Of a stretch of DNA of 64,000 bases, positions 19,132 to 27,396 are shown one piece after another. This DNA is from a bacterium (GTDB lineage Bacteria; Armatimonadota; UBA5829): assembly GCA_021371935.1 (NCBI GenBank), contig JAJFVF010000010.1, positions 95,910 through 159,909 on the forward strand, given 5' to 3'. The notes under the pieces were generated by a model. It saw nothing but the letters and a program-made list of their open reading frames with translations. It had not been told where the DNA came from and ran no database searches. Position 1 is the stretch's first letter. Each line of letters starts with the position of its first letter. The position numbers and the translations under genes were made by a program.

Positions 19132-19506
19132 ATGCGTATCTGGTTCGTACCCGTAACCGAACTCGATGACCGCCACCTGCTCGGCGAACATTTGGAACTG
19201 CATGTCATGGCCAATGAGCTGATATCACCAGGTGGGGGATGGCGTAATCATCCGGCGGTGAAGCTCTTCAGAGGCAAGATCGGCGCGCTCTACAGGCGGC
19301 ATGAGGCGCAGGTCGCCGAGATGCAGAGGCGAGGTTTTACGGGTCACAAAACTCCTTTCCCCATCGACAAAATTCCACCCGATCAGATGGATGCAGAAAT
19401 AGAGATAACTGCCGAAATGCTGGAAAAGGACCGCCGCGATCTTGCCCACCGCAACAGGCTGTCGGAAGAGCACGGCGGTATGAGTTGGCGTAAGGTCACA
19501 CCCTGA
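19132..19506 (+). CDS. Pyrimidine dimer DNA glycosylase (T4 endonuclease V-like)
   Basis: 124 residues. It resembles T4 DenV along most of its length: TELDDRHLLGEHLELH here against the phage SELADQHLMAEYREL, then a central stretch ending in KRGF/RRGF and a helical tail. Glu22 aligns with the catalytic Glu23 of T4 endonuclease V. The phage enzyme uses the N-terminal amine after Met removal; here residue 2 is Arg rather than Thr, which is unusual. It probably starts base excision repair of UV-induced cyclobutane dimers. Its last 11 bases overlap the converging aminotransferase gene. The ribosome site is weak. Confidence 0.72.
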   Translation: MRIWFVPVTELDDRHLLGEHLELHVMANELISPGGGWRNHPAVKLFRGKIGALYRRHEAQVAEMQRRGFTGHKTPFPIDKIPPDQMDAEIEITAEMLEKDRRDLAHRNRLSEEHGGMSWRKVTP

Positions 19507-20740
19507 ACCAGTCAGCCACCTTAACTATCGCTTCCACCGTTTCTTCCAGGTCTTTGTCGGTGAAATTCTCGTTGACTGGCAGCGTGATGGCTGTCTCCAG
19601 AACTGATTCAGCCATAGGGCACATACCTTTGCCGTAATTAACCCTGGAGAATGGATGGTCACCGTGATCGAATGCGCTGTGGTCCGCGAATATCGGATAT
19701 TCGTATACGCATTGGGCGATGTAATGCGCGCCCGCGCCCAGCCCCTCCGCCTGCAGTGCTTTTGCAAACTCATCTGTGTTTGCTTTGAAAGCTGTCGGGT
19801 CGATCCTGAGCATATAGAACCACCACGAAGGGTCACATCCCGCAGTCGGCTTTGGAGTGAAAATCCCCTTTACGTCCGACAGGCGTTCGTTCAGCTTTGT
19901 GGCCCATGATCTGCGCTTGGAGACTATGCTTTCGAGCCTATGGCTCTGTGCAAGAGCCACTGCGCCCTGCAATTCGGTCATTCTATAGTTGTTTGCCAGG
20001 AAGAATGCCCGGCGCATGGCTTTGCCCGGCTCGCGGTCGTAACATTTATCGGTCGAAAGGCGAAGACGTCGCGCCAGATTATCGTCGTTTGTGATGACAA
20101 CACCGCCGTCGCCACAGGATATATGCTTGAACTCATTGAGGCTAAAGCAGCCCATATCGCCGATAGTGCCGATGTATTTCTCATCATATGTGCAGCCCCA
20201 TGCCTGAGCACAGTCCTCGATCAGAAATATGCCATGCTCGTCGCACAATGGTTTCATTGCGTTGAGGTCACATGCATTGCCCCATAGGTGGACCGCCAGT
20301 ACTGCGCGAGTTTTGTCCGTGATGCACTTTTCCACCGACTTCGGATCTATCACATATGAGTGCGGGTCGACATCGGCGAAGATGGGCACCGCTCCTTGCC
20401 AGAGTATCGGCACAAGAGAACCCATGTCCGTGATGGGTGTGACGATCACCTCATCACCCGGCGATATTCCGGCGGCCATCATCGCAGCATGTATGCTTGC
20501 AGTGCCGCTGCTGGTTGCCACGGCGTATTTTGTGCCCATGATCTGAGTAAATCGCTGTTCCATCTCATGGACTTTTTTGCCATGAGCGTAGAAAAGTGTT
20601 CCCTGATCCAGCACCTCTCGGAGCTGCGTCATTTCTTCTTCGAGATACCTCTTGCCTGAGCCGAATGGCTCGCTCTTTGCAGGCGATCCGCCTGCAATAG
20701 CTGGGAGCTTGTTGTCGGTTGAATTGTTAGAACATGTCAT
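19496..20740 (-). CDS. DegT/DnrJ/EryC1/StrS-family PLP aminotransferase
   Basis: 414 residues, full length. PLP-fold features are present: GTASIHAAMMAAGISPGDEV, the cofactor-binding VEDCAQAWG-type segment (FLIEDCAQAWG), and the Schiff-base lysine in SLNEFKHISCGDGG. The family transaminates keto groups of nucleotide sugars or cyclitols such as inosose. It is the last gene of a seven-gene minus-strand cluster and lies 15 bases after the amidohydrolase. The substrate is unknown. The pairing with Gfo/Idh dehydrogenases resembles keto-cyclitol or keto-sugar amination pathways, which is inference from context. Confidence 0.88.
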   Translation of the reverse strand: MTCSNNSTDNKLPAIAGGSPAKSEPFGSGKRYLEEEMTQLREVLDQGTLFYAHGKKVHEMEQRFTQIMGTKYAVATSSGTASIHAAMMAAGISPGDEVIVTPITDMGSLVPILWQGAVPIFADVDPHSYVIDPKSVEKCITDKTRAVLAVHLWGNACDLNAMKPLCDEHGIFLIEDCAQAWGCTYDEKYIGTIGDMGCFSLNEFKHISCGDGGVVITNDDNLARRLRLSTDKCYDREPGKAMRRAFFLANNYRMTELQGAVALAQSHRLESIVSKRRSWATKLNERLSDVKGIFTPKPTAGCDPSWWFYMLRIDPTAFKANTDEFAKALQAEGLGAGAHYIAQCVYEYPIFADHSAFDHGDHPFSRVNYGKGMCPMAESVLETAITLPVNENFTDKDLEETVEAIVKVADWFRV

Positions 20741-20755
20741 TGGTTTACTGCCTTC

Positions 20756-21625
20756 TTAGCTCACATTCGGAACAAGTTTTAATGCATTGCCGGAATAGAT
20801 TCGCTCGAGCACGTCTTTGGGCAAGTCGAGCGAGTTTATGAACTCCTGATGCTGGTTATCGAAATAATCGCGAGCATAGAGTATCCTGTCGCTGTAGTCG
20901 ATCAAGAACTTGCGCCCGAACTCGGGGTCTCGGCCTAGAGCGTTGCAGCCAGATCCGCTCGACATATCACAATACAGGTTCGGGTATGACTCGAGCAGCT
21001 CTATGAGCTTGCCGCCAGGCTTCACCTTGCCGGTCGGGTAGGGTTCTTTATCGAATTTGTCGTCACCGGATATGTGCGCCCAGAACCCAGGCGCATGACC
21101 GAGGAATATTGTCTCCGGGCATGCTCTGACTGCACGTTCGAGCGCGTCAATACCTCCGCCATACCAATAGTTCGGGCGAGGATACTTGTTTGGTGAATTG
21201 AATTCATAGTCGAGGTGGACCACCACCGGCAGTCCTTTCTCGCCACAGAATCTGAACATGCGGATCGCGTCGGGGTTGTCATACATCATCCTAAGCTTCA
21301 ACTCACCGCATACACGCACTCCATAGATTCGTATAGCCGCATCCAGCTTGTCTATGGCGTCCGGTTTTCGCGGATCGGGCGCATAACCCAGAATGAACCT
21401 GTTTGGCGCTCGCTCGACATATGAGATACATCTGTCGAATGAAATGGCGTAGTTAGTGCCGGCCTCCGGCGGCAGCACGAACAAATACGCCGGGTCATAC
21501 TCATCCGCGGGGGTCTCCCAGGAGAGCAGCCACGTGATATCGATATTGTGATCGTCCATATTTTTTATGAAACGATCCAGATTATGACCGTGCCAGTCGG
21601 GATGATTATGCGCATCGATTATCAT
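20756..21625 (-). CDS. Amidohydrolase (Amidohydro_2) family metal hydrolase
   Basis: 289 residues with a TIM-barrel metal hydrolase pattern: DAHNH at the N-terminus, GELKLR, PVVVHLDYE, FLGHAPGF and LYARDYFD as metal ligands in order. The family includes decarboxylases and lactonases acting on aromatic or sugar-derived acids. The ATG start follows AGGATCC. It lies 9 bases after the oxidoreductase stop, so it is in the same operon. The exact reaction is unknown. Confidence 0.85.
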   Translation of the reverse strand: MIIDAHNHPDWHGHNLDRFIKNMDDHNIDITWLLSWETPADEYDPAYLFVLPPEAGTNYAISFDRCISYVERAPNRFILGYAPDPRKPDAIDKLDAAIRIYGVRVCGELKLRMMYDNPDAIRMFRFCGEKGLPVVVHLDYEFNSPNKYPRPNYWYGGGIDALERAVRACPETIFLGHAPGFWAHISGDDKFDKEPYPTGKVKPGGKLIELLESYPNLYCDMSSGSGCNALGRDPEFGRKFLIDYSDRILYARDYFDNQHQEFINSLDLPKDVLERIYSGNALKLVPNVS

Positions 21626-21634
21626 TACCGGATC

Positions 21635-22666
21635 CTACTTCAATGGCAGCGTTATGGGCTTGCCTGTTCTAGATGATTTATAGATCGCCAAGATCAGTTC
21701 AACTGCTTTTCTGGCCTCTTGGCCTGTAACCATTGGGTCGCGGTCGTCTTGTATTGCTTGGACAAAGTCTTGTATCAGGATTCGGTGACCCTCTTTCCCA
21801 ATATTTGTCGGGTCCGACGCAGCCGTGTCTTTAGTGTCGTCAACATTTTCCGGCTTTCCATCATCAGGGACATTCCAGTCAATAATCTGTTCTCCCTCGA
21901 TGCGTATGCTGCCGTTTTCACCATGAAATTCCATTCTATGGTTGAGCCCAGGGTTCACAGAAGTGGTGCATTCGATTACGCCGAACGCGCCGTTTTTGAA
22001 CTTAACTGCCGCAACAGCCGTGTCTTCTACCTCTATATTGCGCACAAGCGGCGCTGCATGCGCATAGATACTTTCGATTGGACCCATTATCCAGTTGAGC
22101 AGGTCGATGCAGTGGACGCCCTGGTTCATCAATGCTCCGCCGCCGTCAAGTTTCCATGTGCCGCGCCAGTCACCCGAATCGTAATATTCCTGACTTCGAT
22201 AATATTTGATGTATGCGTCGCCGAGCACCATCTTTCCGAGTTTGCCGCCGCGCACTGCGTTTCTCACTTTGATCCAGTTTTCGGATGTTCTTCTCTGGAA
22301 AATGCCGCCGAGCTTTACATTTGCCTTATGGCAGGCATCTATCAGAGCATCTATATTTTTGAGCGTAATGTCGATGGGCTTTTCGGACAATACATGCTTG
22401 CCTGCTTTTGCGGCATCTATCCCTATCTTTGCATGCAGCCCGGACGGCGTGCATATACACACTGCGTCCACCTCGGGATCGGCAAGCAGCTTTTTGTAGT
22501 TTGTATAAACCTTAGGGCTGCCGTTCTCTTCAGAGATGGCTTTGGCTTTTTCCTTTACGACGTCACAGACAGCGACAAGCCTTGCGCCTTCGGAGTTTTC
22601 TATGCCGTATGTATGACATGGCGCAATCACCCCACATCCGATTATGCCGAACCTTACATCATTCAT
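21635..22666 (-). CDS. Gfo/Idh/MocA-family oxidoreductase (1)
   Basis: 343 residues. The N-terminal Rossmann fold has GIIGCGVIAPCH; the middle has VCICTPSGLHAKIG and the catalytic-lysine motif SEKPIDITL. The C-terminal substrate domain includes GDWRGTWKLDGGGALMNQGVHCIDLLNW. It is an NAD(P)-dependent sugar or cyclitol dehydrogenase by family. It is closely similar to the third cluster oxidoreductase (24767-25837), with the same WRGTW and GGALMNQG segments, so the two are paralogues. Substrate unknown. Confidence 0.9.
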   Translation of the reverse strand: MNDVRFGIIGCGVIAPCHTYGIENSEGARLVAVCDVVKEKAKAISEENGSPKVYTNYKKLLADPEVDAVCICTPSGLHAKIGIDAAKAGKHVLSEKPIDITLKNIDALIDACHKANVKLGGIFQRRTSENWIKVRNAVRGGKLGKMVLGDAYIKYYRSQEYYDSGDWRGTWKLDGGGALMNQGVHCIDLLNWIMGPIESIYAHAAPLVRNIEVEDTAVAAVKFKNGAFGVIECTTSVNPGLNHRMEFHGENGSIRIEGEQIIDWNVPDDGKPENVDDTKDTAASDPTNIGKEGHRILIQDFVQAIQDDRDPMVTGQEARKAVELILAIYKSSRTGKPITLPLK

Positions 22667-22721
22667 TGTTCATTACTGTCCTTTTCAACCACAAATATGC
22701 TGAACACATTGTGTATGAATA

Positions 22722-23729
22722 TTATCGAACTGCCTTTTGGCGGCGAACCGAACCAGCGTATTTCGTGAACTCATCGTGTGCCCACTCCTGCCATTCAGGC
22801 TCGACGCCCAGCGAGCGCACATCACTATAATATCCACATATGAACCCACCGCCATTCGACCCGAGCTTGTCTATGAGTTCGCGTGCTTTTTCACGGATAT
22901 GTTGTTCATCGCCAGTCGGCAGGTCACGCTGAATATCCACGGGTGACCAGATTGTGGTCTTGCCCTTGCAAGTTTCTGCCAGGAAATCCAACCCCGAGAG
23001 TGTGGGCTGTTGAAGCTGAAGCACCTTAATGCCTATATCTGAAAGAGTTGGGATGATATCCTTTATATATCCGCAGGAGTGCATCCATACGGTAAGCCCC
23101 AGGCTGTCTGCATGGTCCACCAGTTCTCTAAATCCCCACTCAAACATCTCATGCCAGAGCTTGGGTGAGACCAGTAGCCTCTCTTGAGTTCCCCAGTCTT
23201 CGTAGAAGAACACACCGTCCGCGCCTGCTTTTGACCACTGCGTCATGCAGCCCTTGAGCAGGTCGACTATCTTGCGCTGCAGAGCATTTACTTTATCAGG
23301 GTAAAGCAGCACGTCCGCCAGAAACTCCTCAATCCTGCGCATATAACGCATGATAGCAAATGGGAACCCTTTCAACGTTCCCAGTCTATACTTATCAGAG
23401 TTTTGTGCGAAGATATCTTTTGCGCATTCATACCGAAGAGGCAAATCCAGACGAGGCATTACATAGCTGTCCAGGTCGGACCAGTCCTTAATAACGCCTT
23501 CTACGACTTCGCCCTGTTTAGTGTTCGGCAGGCATTTCCAGACGTTGTGCCACTCGTCTTCCCACTGCATATAGCCTTCGCACTCCCATGTTCGCCATGG
23601 CTTCCAATCTGGGTCATCAGTGATGCCAAGAATGCACAAGTCACTCACATATGGTTCCGGCAAACAGCAGGGACACCGCTCTGGTCCCTCAAAATTAAGG
23701 CACTTGATTATCAGTTCTCTGCCCGTCAT
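22722..23729 (-). CDS. Uroporphyrinogen decarboxylase (URO-D) superfamily protein
   Basis: 335 residues from the ATG at 23729, one base after the upstream stop; a longer in-frame reading overlaps the neighbour and is rejected. The C-terminal half shows MHSCGYIKDIIPTL, FYEDWGTQ and GGFICGYYSD, typical of URO-D-fold proteins related to corrinoid or CoM methyltransferases rather than the heme enzyme. Such proteins often accompany sugar dehydrogenases in Planctomycetota, Lentisphaerota and Armatimonadota. Their reaction is mostly unproven. It is tightly coupled to the upstream oxidoreductase. Confidence 0.82.
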   Translation of the reverse strand: MTGRELIIKCLNFEGPERCPCCLPEPYVSDLCILGITDDPDWKPWRTWECEGYMQWEDEWHNVWKCLPNTKQGEVVEGVIKDWSDLDSYVMPRLDLPLRYECAKDIFAQNSDKYRLGTLKGFPFAIMRYMRRIEEFLADVLLYPDKVNALQRKIVDLLKGCMTQWSKAGADGVFFYEDWGTQERLLVSPKLWHEMFEWGFRELVDHADSLGLTVWMHSCGYIKDIIPTLSDIGIKVLQLQQPTLSGLDFLAETCKGKTTIWSPVDIQRDLPTGDEQHIREKARELIDKLGSNGGGFICGYYSDVRSLGVEPEWQEWAHDEFTKYAGSVRRQKAVR

Positions 23730-23730
23730 T

Positions 23731-24627
23731 TTATCCGCGCACAACCTTTTCCGGTTTATTCGACTGTGACGACTTCTCTGCTGCATCCAGAAGCGCCATA
23801 ATTTCGAGCGCATCGTCCATAGTTGCCGGCTGCTCGGTTCCATTGAAGAACGCCTGAACTTTTTGCAATAACGAGGTATATGATTTGGACATATCCACCG
23901 TGTATGAGACTGCATGCTCTTTATCTCGCAGACACCCGCCATAGGTCCAATAGCCTTTTGTCAGTTCGACCACTCCCCGGCGTCCATCATCATAATCCAC
24001 CGTGCAGACCACACCGGTCGATGTATTGGCAGACTGAACACTTACTGCGCCGCTGCCTATGGCTCTCTGGAGCATCTCGAAGGCATGGACGCCGTACCAG
24101 ATAATGGAACTGCCTGCCGGAGCCTCGCCGAGTGGGCCATATGTCCAGACCATTTTGGGCTCAGGTATCTGACCGGCAGCATCCTGGAGTTCACTGACGA
24201 ACCTGAGCGAAGATGCGGAGAAGACTTTTAGTTTTTTGTAGACAGCCAGATCATGGATTTTTCTGCCGTTCTCGATTGTGTCGGCAAGGGGTTTGTCTAA
24301 AAACATAGGCTTGCCAAGTTCTGCTGCTCGATTGAAATATTCAAGATGATATGCAGGATCGTTAATTTCAAGCATGATCGCGTCGCAGTCAGCTACGGCC
24401 TCATCAAAATCGAGTGTGACCGGCACACCCCAAGATTCCAACTGCTGCTGTCTCTCGTTCAGACCCTCTTCACTCTGAAACGGTGTGGAGAATCTCAGAC
24501 AACTGACCGCTTTCATCCCAACAATTTTGCGCTCATCAGGGCATTCAGGATCATTCATGCTCCCGGAGAACGCGAGGCTGTGGGTGGTATCCAGACCAAT
24601 TATTGCTACTCTTACTTTATTCGACAA
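23731..24627 (-). CDS. Gfo/Idh/MocA-like oxidoreductase (2), divergent
   Basis: 298 residues, shorter than its two cluster paralogues. VRVAIIGLDTTHS replaces the usual Gly-x-Gly-x-x-Gly start, and the lysine motif is retained as FLDKPLADT. The substrate domain has IIWYGVHAFEMLQRA. The dinucleotide loop is atypical, so cofactor binding may differ. The probable start is TTG at 24627, behind a GGGGGT site. The stop lies one base before the URO-D gene. Confidence 0.82.
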   Translation of the reverse strand: MSNKVRVAIIGLDTTHSLAFSGSMNDPECPDERKIVGMKAVSCLRFSTPFQSEEGLNERQQQLESWGVPVTLDFDEAVADCDAIMLEINDPAYHLEYFNRAAELGKPMFLDKPLADTIENGRKIHDLAVYKKLKVFSASSLRFVSELQDAAGQIPEPKMVWTYGPLGEAPAGSSIIWYGVHAFEMLQRAIGSGAVSVQSANTSTGVVCTVDYDDGRRGVVELTKGYWTYGGCLRDKEHAVSYTVDMSKSYTSLLQKVQAFFNGTEQPATMDDALEIMALLDAAEKSSQSNKPEKVVRG

Positions 24628-24670
24628 AACACTACCCCCAAATTGGATGTTAGAAGATTAGAAATAAGAT

Positions 24671-24770
24671 GCTAAGTAAACTACGCCCATAAACTTGTAT
24701 TAGGGATTGCACTTTAACACATACGGATTTTATGCTGAGAAGTGCGATTTATATAGCGTAAATTGCTTAT
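24671..24770. repeat. MITE-like repeat, copy C (100 bp)
   Basis: It begins GCTAAGTAAACTACGCCCAT and ends GCGTAAATTGCTTAT. It is exactly as long as copy D (51971-52070) and shares both ends and the CATAAACTTGTAT block, while the middle has diverged. The ends are imperfect inverted repeats. The stop codon of the downstream oxidoreductase (24767-24769) lies inside its right end. Confidence 0.7.
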
Positions 24771-25837
24771 AGGTTTGAACTCCTGCAGGCTGTATCTATT
24801 TTGAGAGGTAAACTTAGTGGTTTGCCCGTCCGGCTGGACGCGTATGCTCCAAGCACGATCTCGACAGCCCTGCGTCCTTCGACCCCGTCGATAGCCGGTT
24901 TCCTGTCTTCATCGATTGCGTTGATAAAGTCTTTGAACTGAGCTATATGTCCCGCAGCCGAAAAGGCCATGGGGTTATATGACCCACTGCCGATTGAACT
25001 GTTTTTGGACAGGGCGGGGCAGGGCGCTTCATCTTTCGTCTTCCAGTATACTATATCACTGTCTTCAATGACAGCCGTTCCGGCATCACCCAAAACTTCC
25101 AGGCGTACATGCAGACCCGGATATGCGCATGTTGTTGATTGGAGAGTGCCCAGCGTACCATTTTCAAATTCCAGCGAGGCCACAAGCGTGTCTTCCACTT
25201 CGATATCGTGGTGGAGCGTCCGCGCATTTGCGCAAATGCTTTTGACCGGCCCGCCGATCCATCTTATCAGGTCGACCGCATGAATGCCCTGGTTCATCAG
25301 TGCGCCGCCGCCGTCCATGCTCCAAGTCCCTCGCCAATCACTGGATGAGTAATATTCGGGCTTTCTATAATAGTGCACATGACCGTTGAGCAGGATCAGT
25401 CTTCCGAACAGACCATTATCGACTGCAGACTTTATGGCGGCAATGGCAGGGTCATAGCGTCTTTGTGAGACAACACCCAGCTTCACACCCATTTGGTCTG
25501 CAGTATTTATAACTTTATCCGCATCTTCGATGGAGATGGCAAGCGGCTTTTCGACTATAACATGCTTGCCCGACTCGAGCAGCGTTATTGCCTGTTTGGC
25601 GTGCAGACCCGATGGAGTGCAGAGTGTTACAACATCAATATCCGGGTCGGATGCAATCTCGTCTATGTTCTGATAAGCCTTTGCGTTATATTCCTGGGCG
25701 AAGGACTCGGCGGCGTCGAACGGAATTGCCGTAACCCCGATCAATTTGCAGCGTTCGATTGCGCCGATTGCCTCAGCATGCAGCTTTGCGACATTACCTG
25801 CTCCGATTATTCCGAAATTATATACGGCTTTTTGCAT
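24767..25837 (-). CDS. Gfo/Idh/MocA-family oxidoreductase (3)
   Basis: 356 residues. GIIGAGNVAKLHAEAI (dinucleotide loop), LCTPSGLHAKQA and VEKPLAISIEDA (catalytic Lys) are present, followed by DWRGTWSMDGGGALMNQGIH. It is highly similar in layout to oxidoreductase 1 and is an NAD(P)-dependent keto-sugar or cyclitol dehydrogenase by family. Its TAA stop is provided by the repeat at 24671-24770. It lies about 75 bases after the second aminotransferase gene. Confidence 0.9.
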   Translation of the reverse strand: MQKAVYNFGIIGAGNVAKLHAEAIGAIERCKLIGVTAIPFDAAESFAQEYNAKAYQNIDEIASDPDIDVVTLCTPSGLHAKQAITLLESGKHVIVEKPLAISIEDADKVINTADQMGVKLGVVSQRRYDPAIAAIKSAVDNGLFGRLILLNGHVHYYRKPEYYSSSDWRGTWSMDGGGALMNQGIHAVDLIRWIGGPVKSICANARTLHHDIEVEDTLVASLEFENGTLGTLQSTTCAYPGLHVRLEVLGDAGTAVIEDSDIVYWKTKDEAPCPALSKNSSIGSGSYNPMAFSAAGHIAQFKDFINAIDEDRKPAIDGVEGRRAVEIVLGAYASSRTGKPLSLPLKIDTACRSSNL

Positions 25838-25867
25838 CTTTCCTCCGTTTATGTCGAGTGCCTAACT

Positions 25868-25936
25868 CTGATTATGCGCTTTCTTCATCATCAGGGTCTC
25901 CGAGAGCATTATTCAAATTCCTCGTGAATAATGCGG
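25868..25936. repeat. 69-bp double-hairpin repeat, copy 1
   Basis: It runs from CTGATTATGCGC to GTGAATAATGCGG. It is the same length as, and about 80% identical by eye to, 54025-54093. The second hairpin (GCATTATTCA with TGAATAATGC) is intact and the first is degenerate. It overlaps the 3' end of the aminotransferase gene. Confidence 0.7.
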
Positions 25937-27253
25937 ACTAAAGAAGTGCCAGTTACCCAATTGCTCGGGGTCACCGCAATCATCAGCAAGCAATGTCTTA
26001 TAGTTAGACAATGTCTTTCTGAAAGCCTCCACATATTCGTCAATAATTTCAGGCTTATAATGTTTGAACCATGGCACGGCAAATGTCCGTTTGCCGATAC
26101 CTTCGCTTATCTGCAGACTTCCAGCACCTTGTCTGATGTCCCTGATGGTGTATGCGATGCGGGTAGGTTTGCCATGGCCGTATACATCGCAAGTATTGAA
26201 AAGCGGATGCAGATGCAGCGGCAGATTGCAGCCCGGGCTGCACATTTCGCAGCCTTCTTCCTGCAATGCCATACAAAACCGCGTAATGGAGAGTCCGTCC
26301 AGTTCTTCGGGCATATACAGCCCATGTGGGAAATACCAGCCGCCCATTGTGGAATTCGATCCTGGGTCGGTGCGATGCGCTCTTATGCCAGGCAGGCCAT
26401 CGAGCTGGTCCCAGAAGTAGTTCATGGCTTTTTGTATCTCGGCTATGCGCTGGTCATAATACTTGAGCTGCACACGTCCGACTGCCGAACTCATCTGATG
26501 CATACGAAACTTATAACCTCCCAGCGGAAGCCCGGCAAACGGCTTCAGATATGGTGTCTGTATCTGCGAATTGAATTTTTCATAGTGGCCGAATGCGACA
26601 GCCCTCTCGTAGATTTCCAGGTCATCGGTCACCAACATCCCTGCTTCGCCAACTGCAAATGCTTTTGCGCTCATCAGAGACATTGCGCCGACATCACCAA
26701 TAGTGCCCAGCTTTTTACCTTTATATAAGCCACCCTGAGCATGCGAGACATCTTCGATAACTTTCAAATCATATTTGTGTGCAATTTCCATTATCGGGTC
26801 CATATCGCATGGGTATCCGACATAGTGGACGACCACGATTGCTTTGGTGCAATCCGAAATTCTGTTTTCTATATCCGCCGGGTCGATGCAGAGTGTATGC
26901 GGATCGATATCAGCGAATACAGGGGTTGCGCCGAGATTGAAGCATGGCAGGCATGAGGCCCAATATGTGATCGACGGGCAAATTACTTCATCACCTGCGC
27001 TGATACCGCAGCCGAACATCGCAGACAAAATCGCAGAAGTTCCGTTGTTAGTGCCCAGGGCATATTTAGTTTTTTGCCACGCCGCAAACTCGCATTCAAA
27101 TTGAGCCGTGATATCCGTGCCGGACATAGCCGCATGTCTGAGTACATCAAGCACGGCCTCCTCATCTTCACTGCTGATTATGGGCCAGCGAAACATATCC
27201 TCATGGTTTGATGTGATGACCTTGTTGTCAGTTAGCGCTGTTGGTTTGGACAA
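25913..27253 (-). CDS. DegT/DnrJ/EryC1/StrS-family PLP aminotransferase (2)
   Basis: 446 residues from TTG at 27253, chosen because GGAGG lies 7 bases upstream; a further upstream TTG (27274) overlaps that site. PLP features are GTNNGTSAILSAMFGCG, VIEDVSHAQGG and the lysine motif SLMSAKAFAVGEAG. It is first in the cluster. It is about 30 residues longer than its paralogue at 19496. The last nine or so residues (FSPHYSRGI) are encoded by the 69-bp repeat, so insertion of that repeat has apparently replaced the native C-terminus. Confidence 0.87.
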   Translation of the reverse strand: MSKPTALTDNKVITSNHEDMFRWPIISSEDEEAVLDVLRHAAMSGTDITAQFECEFAAWQKTKYALGTNNGTSAILSAMFGCGISAGDEVICPSITYWASCLPCFNLGATPVFADIDPHTLCIDPADIENRISDCTKAIVVVHYVGYPCDMDPIMEIAHKYDLKVIEDVSHAQGGLYKGKKLGTIGDVGAMSLMSAKAFAVGEAGMLVTDDLEIYERAVAFGHYEKFNSQIQTPYLKPFAGLPLGGYKFRMHQMSSAVGRVQLKYYDQRIAEIQKAMNYFWDQLDGLPGIRAHRTDPGSNSTMGGWYFPHGLYMPEELDGLSITRFCMALQEEGCEMCSPGCNLPLHLHPLFNTCDVYGHGKPTRIAYTIRDIRQGAGSLQISEGIGKRTFAVPWFKHYKPEIIDEYVEAFRKTLSNYKTLLADDCGDPEQLGNWHFFSPHYSRGI

Positions 27254-27396
27254 ATCATGCCTCCATATTCTCAAGAACCTGAATTCAGTATGCCAAAGGC
27301 AATTAGTTGAGCGCTACCGAAAACCGGCCAAAATGTGTCGAAAAGAGGTCATCAAATAGCATATTACATGCTGCTGCTGTAATGTGTCGTGGAGTA

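Noticed and set aside
21719..22768. 349-codon plus-strand reading frame opposite the first Gfo/Idh gene
   Set aside because: Cys/His-rich shadow of the oxidoreductase; the minus-strand gene has full motifs.
25931..26728. 265-codon plus-strand reading frame opposite the second DegT gene
   Set aside because: Antisense to a complete aminotransferase; no start signal or domain.
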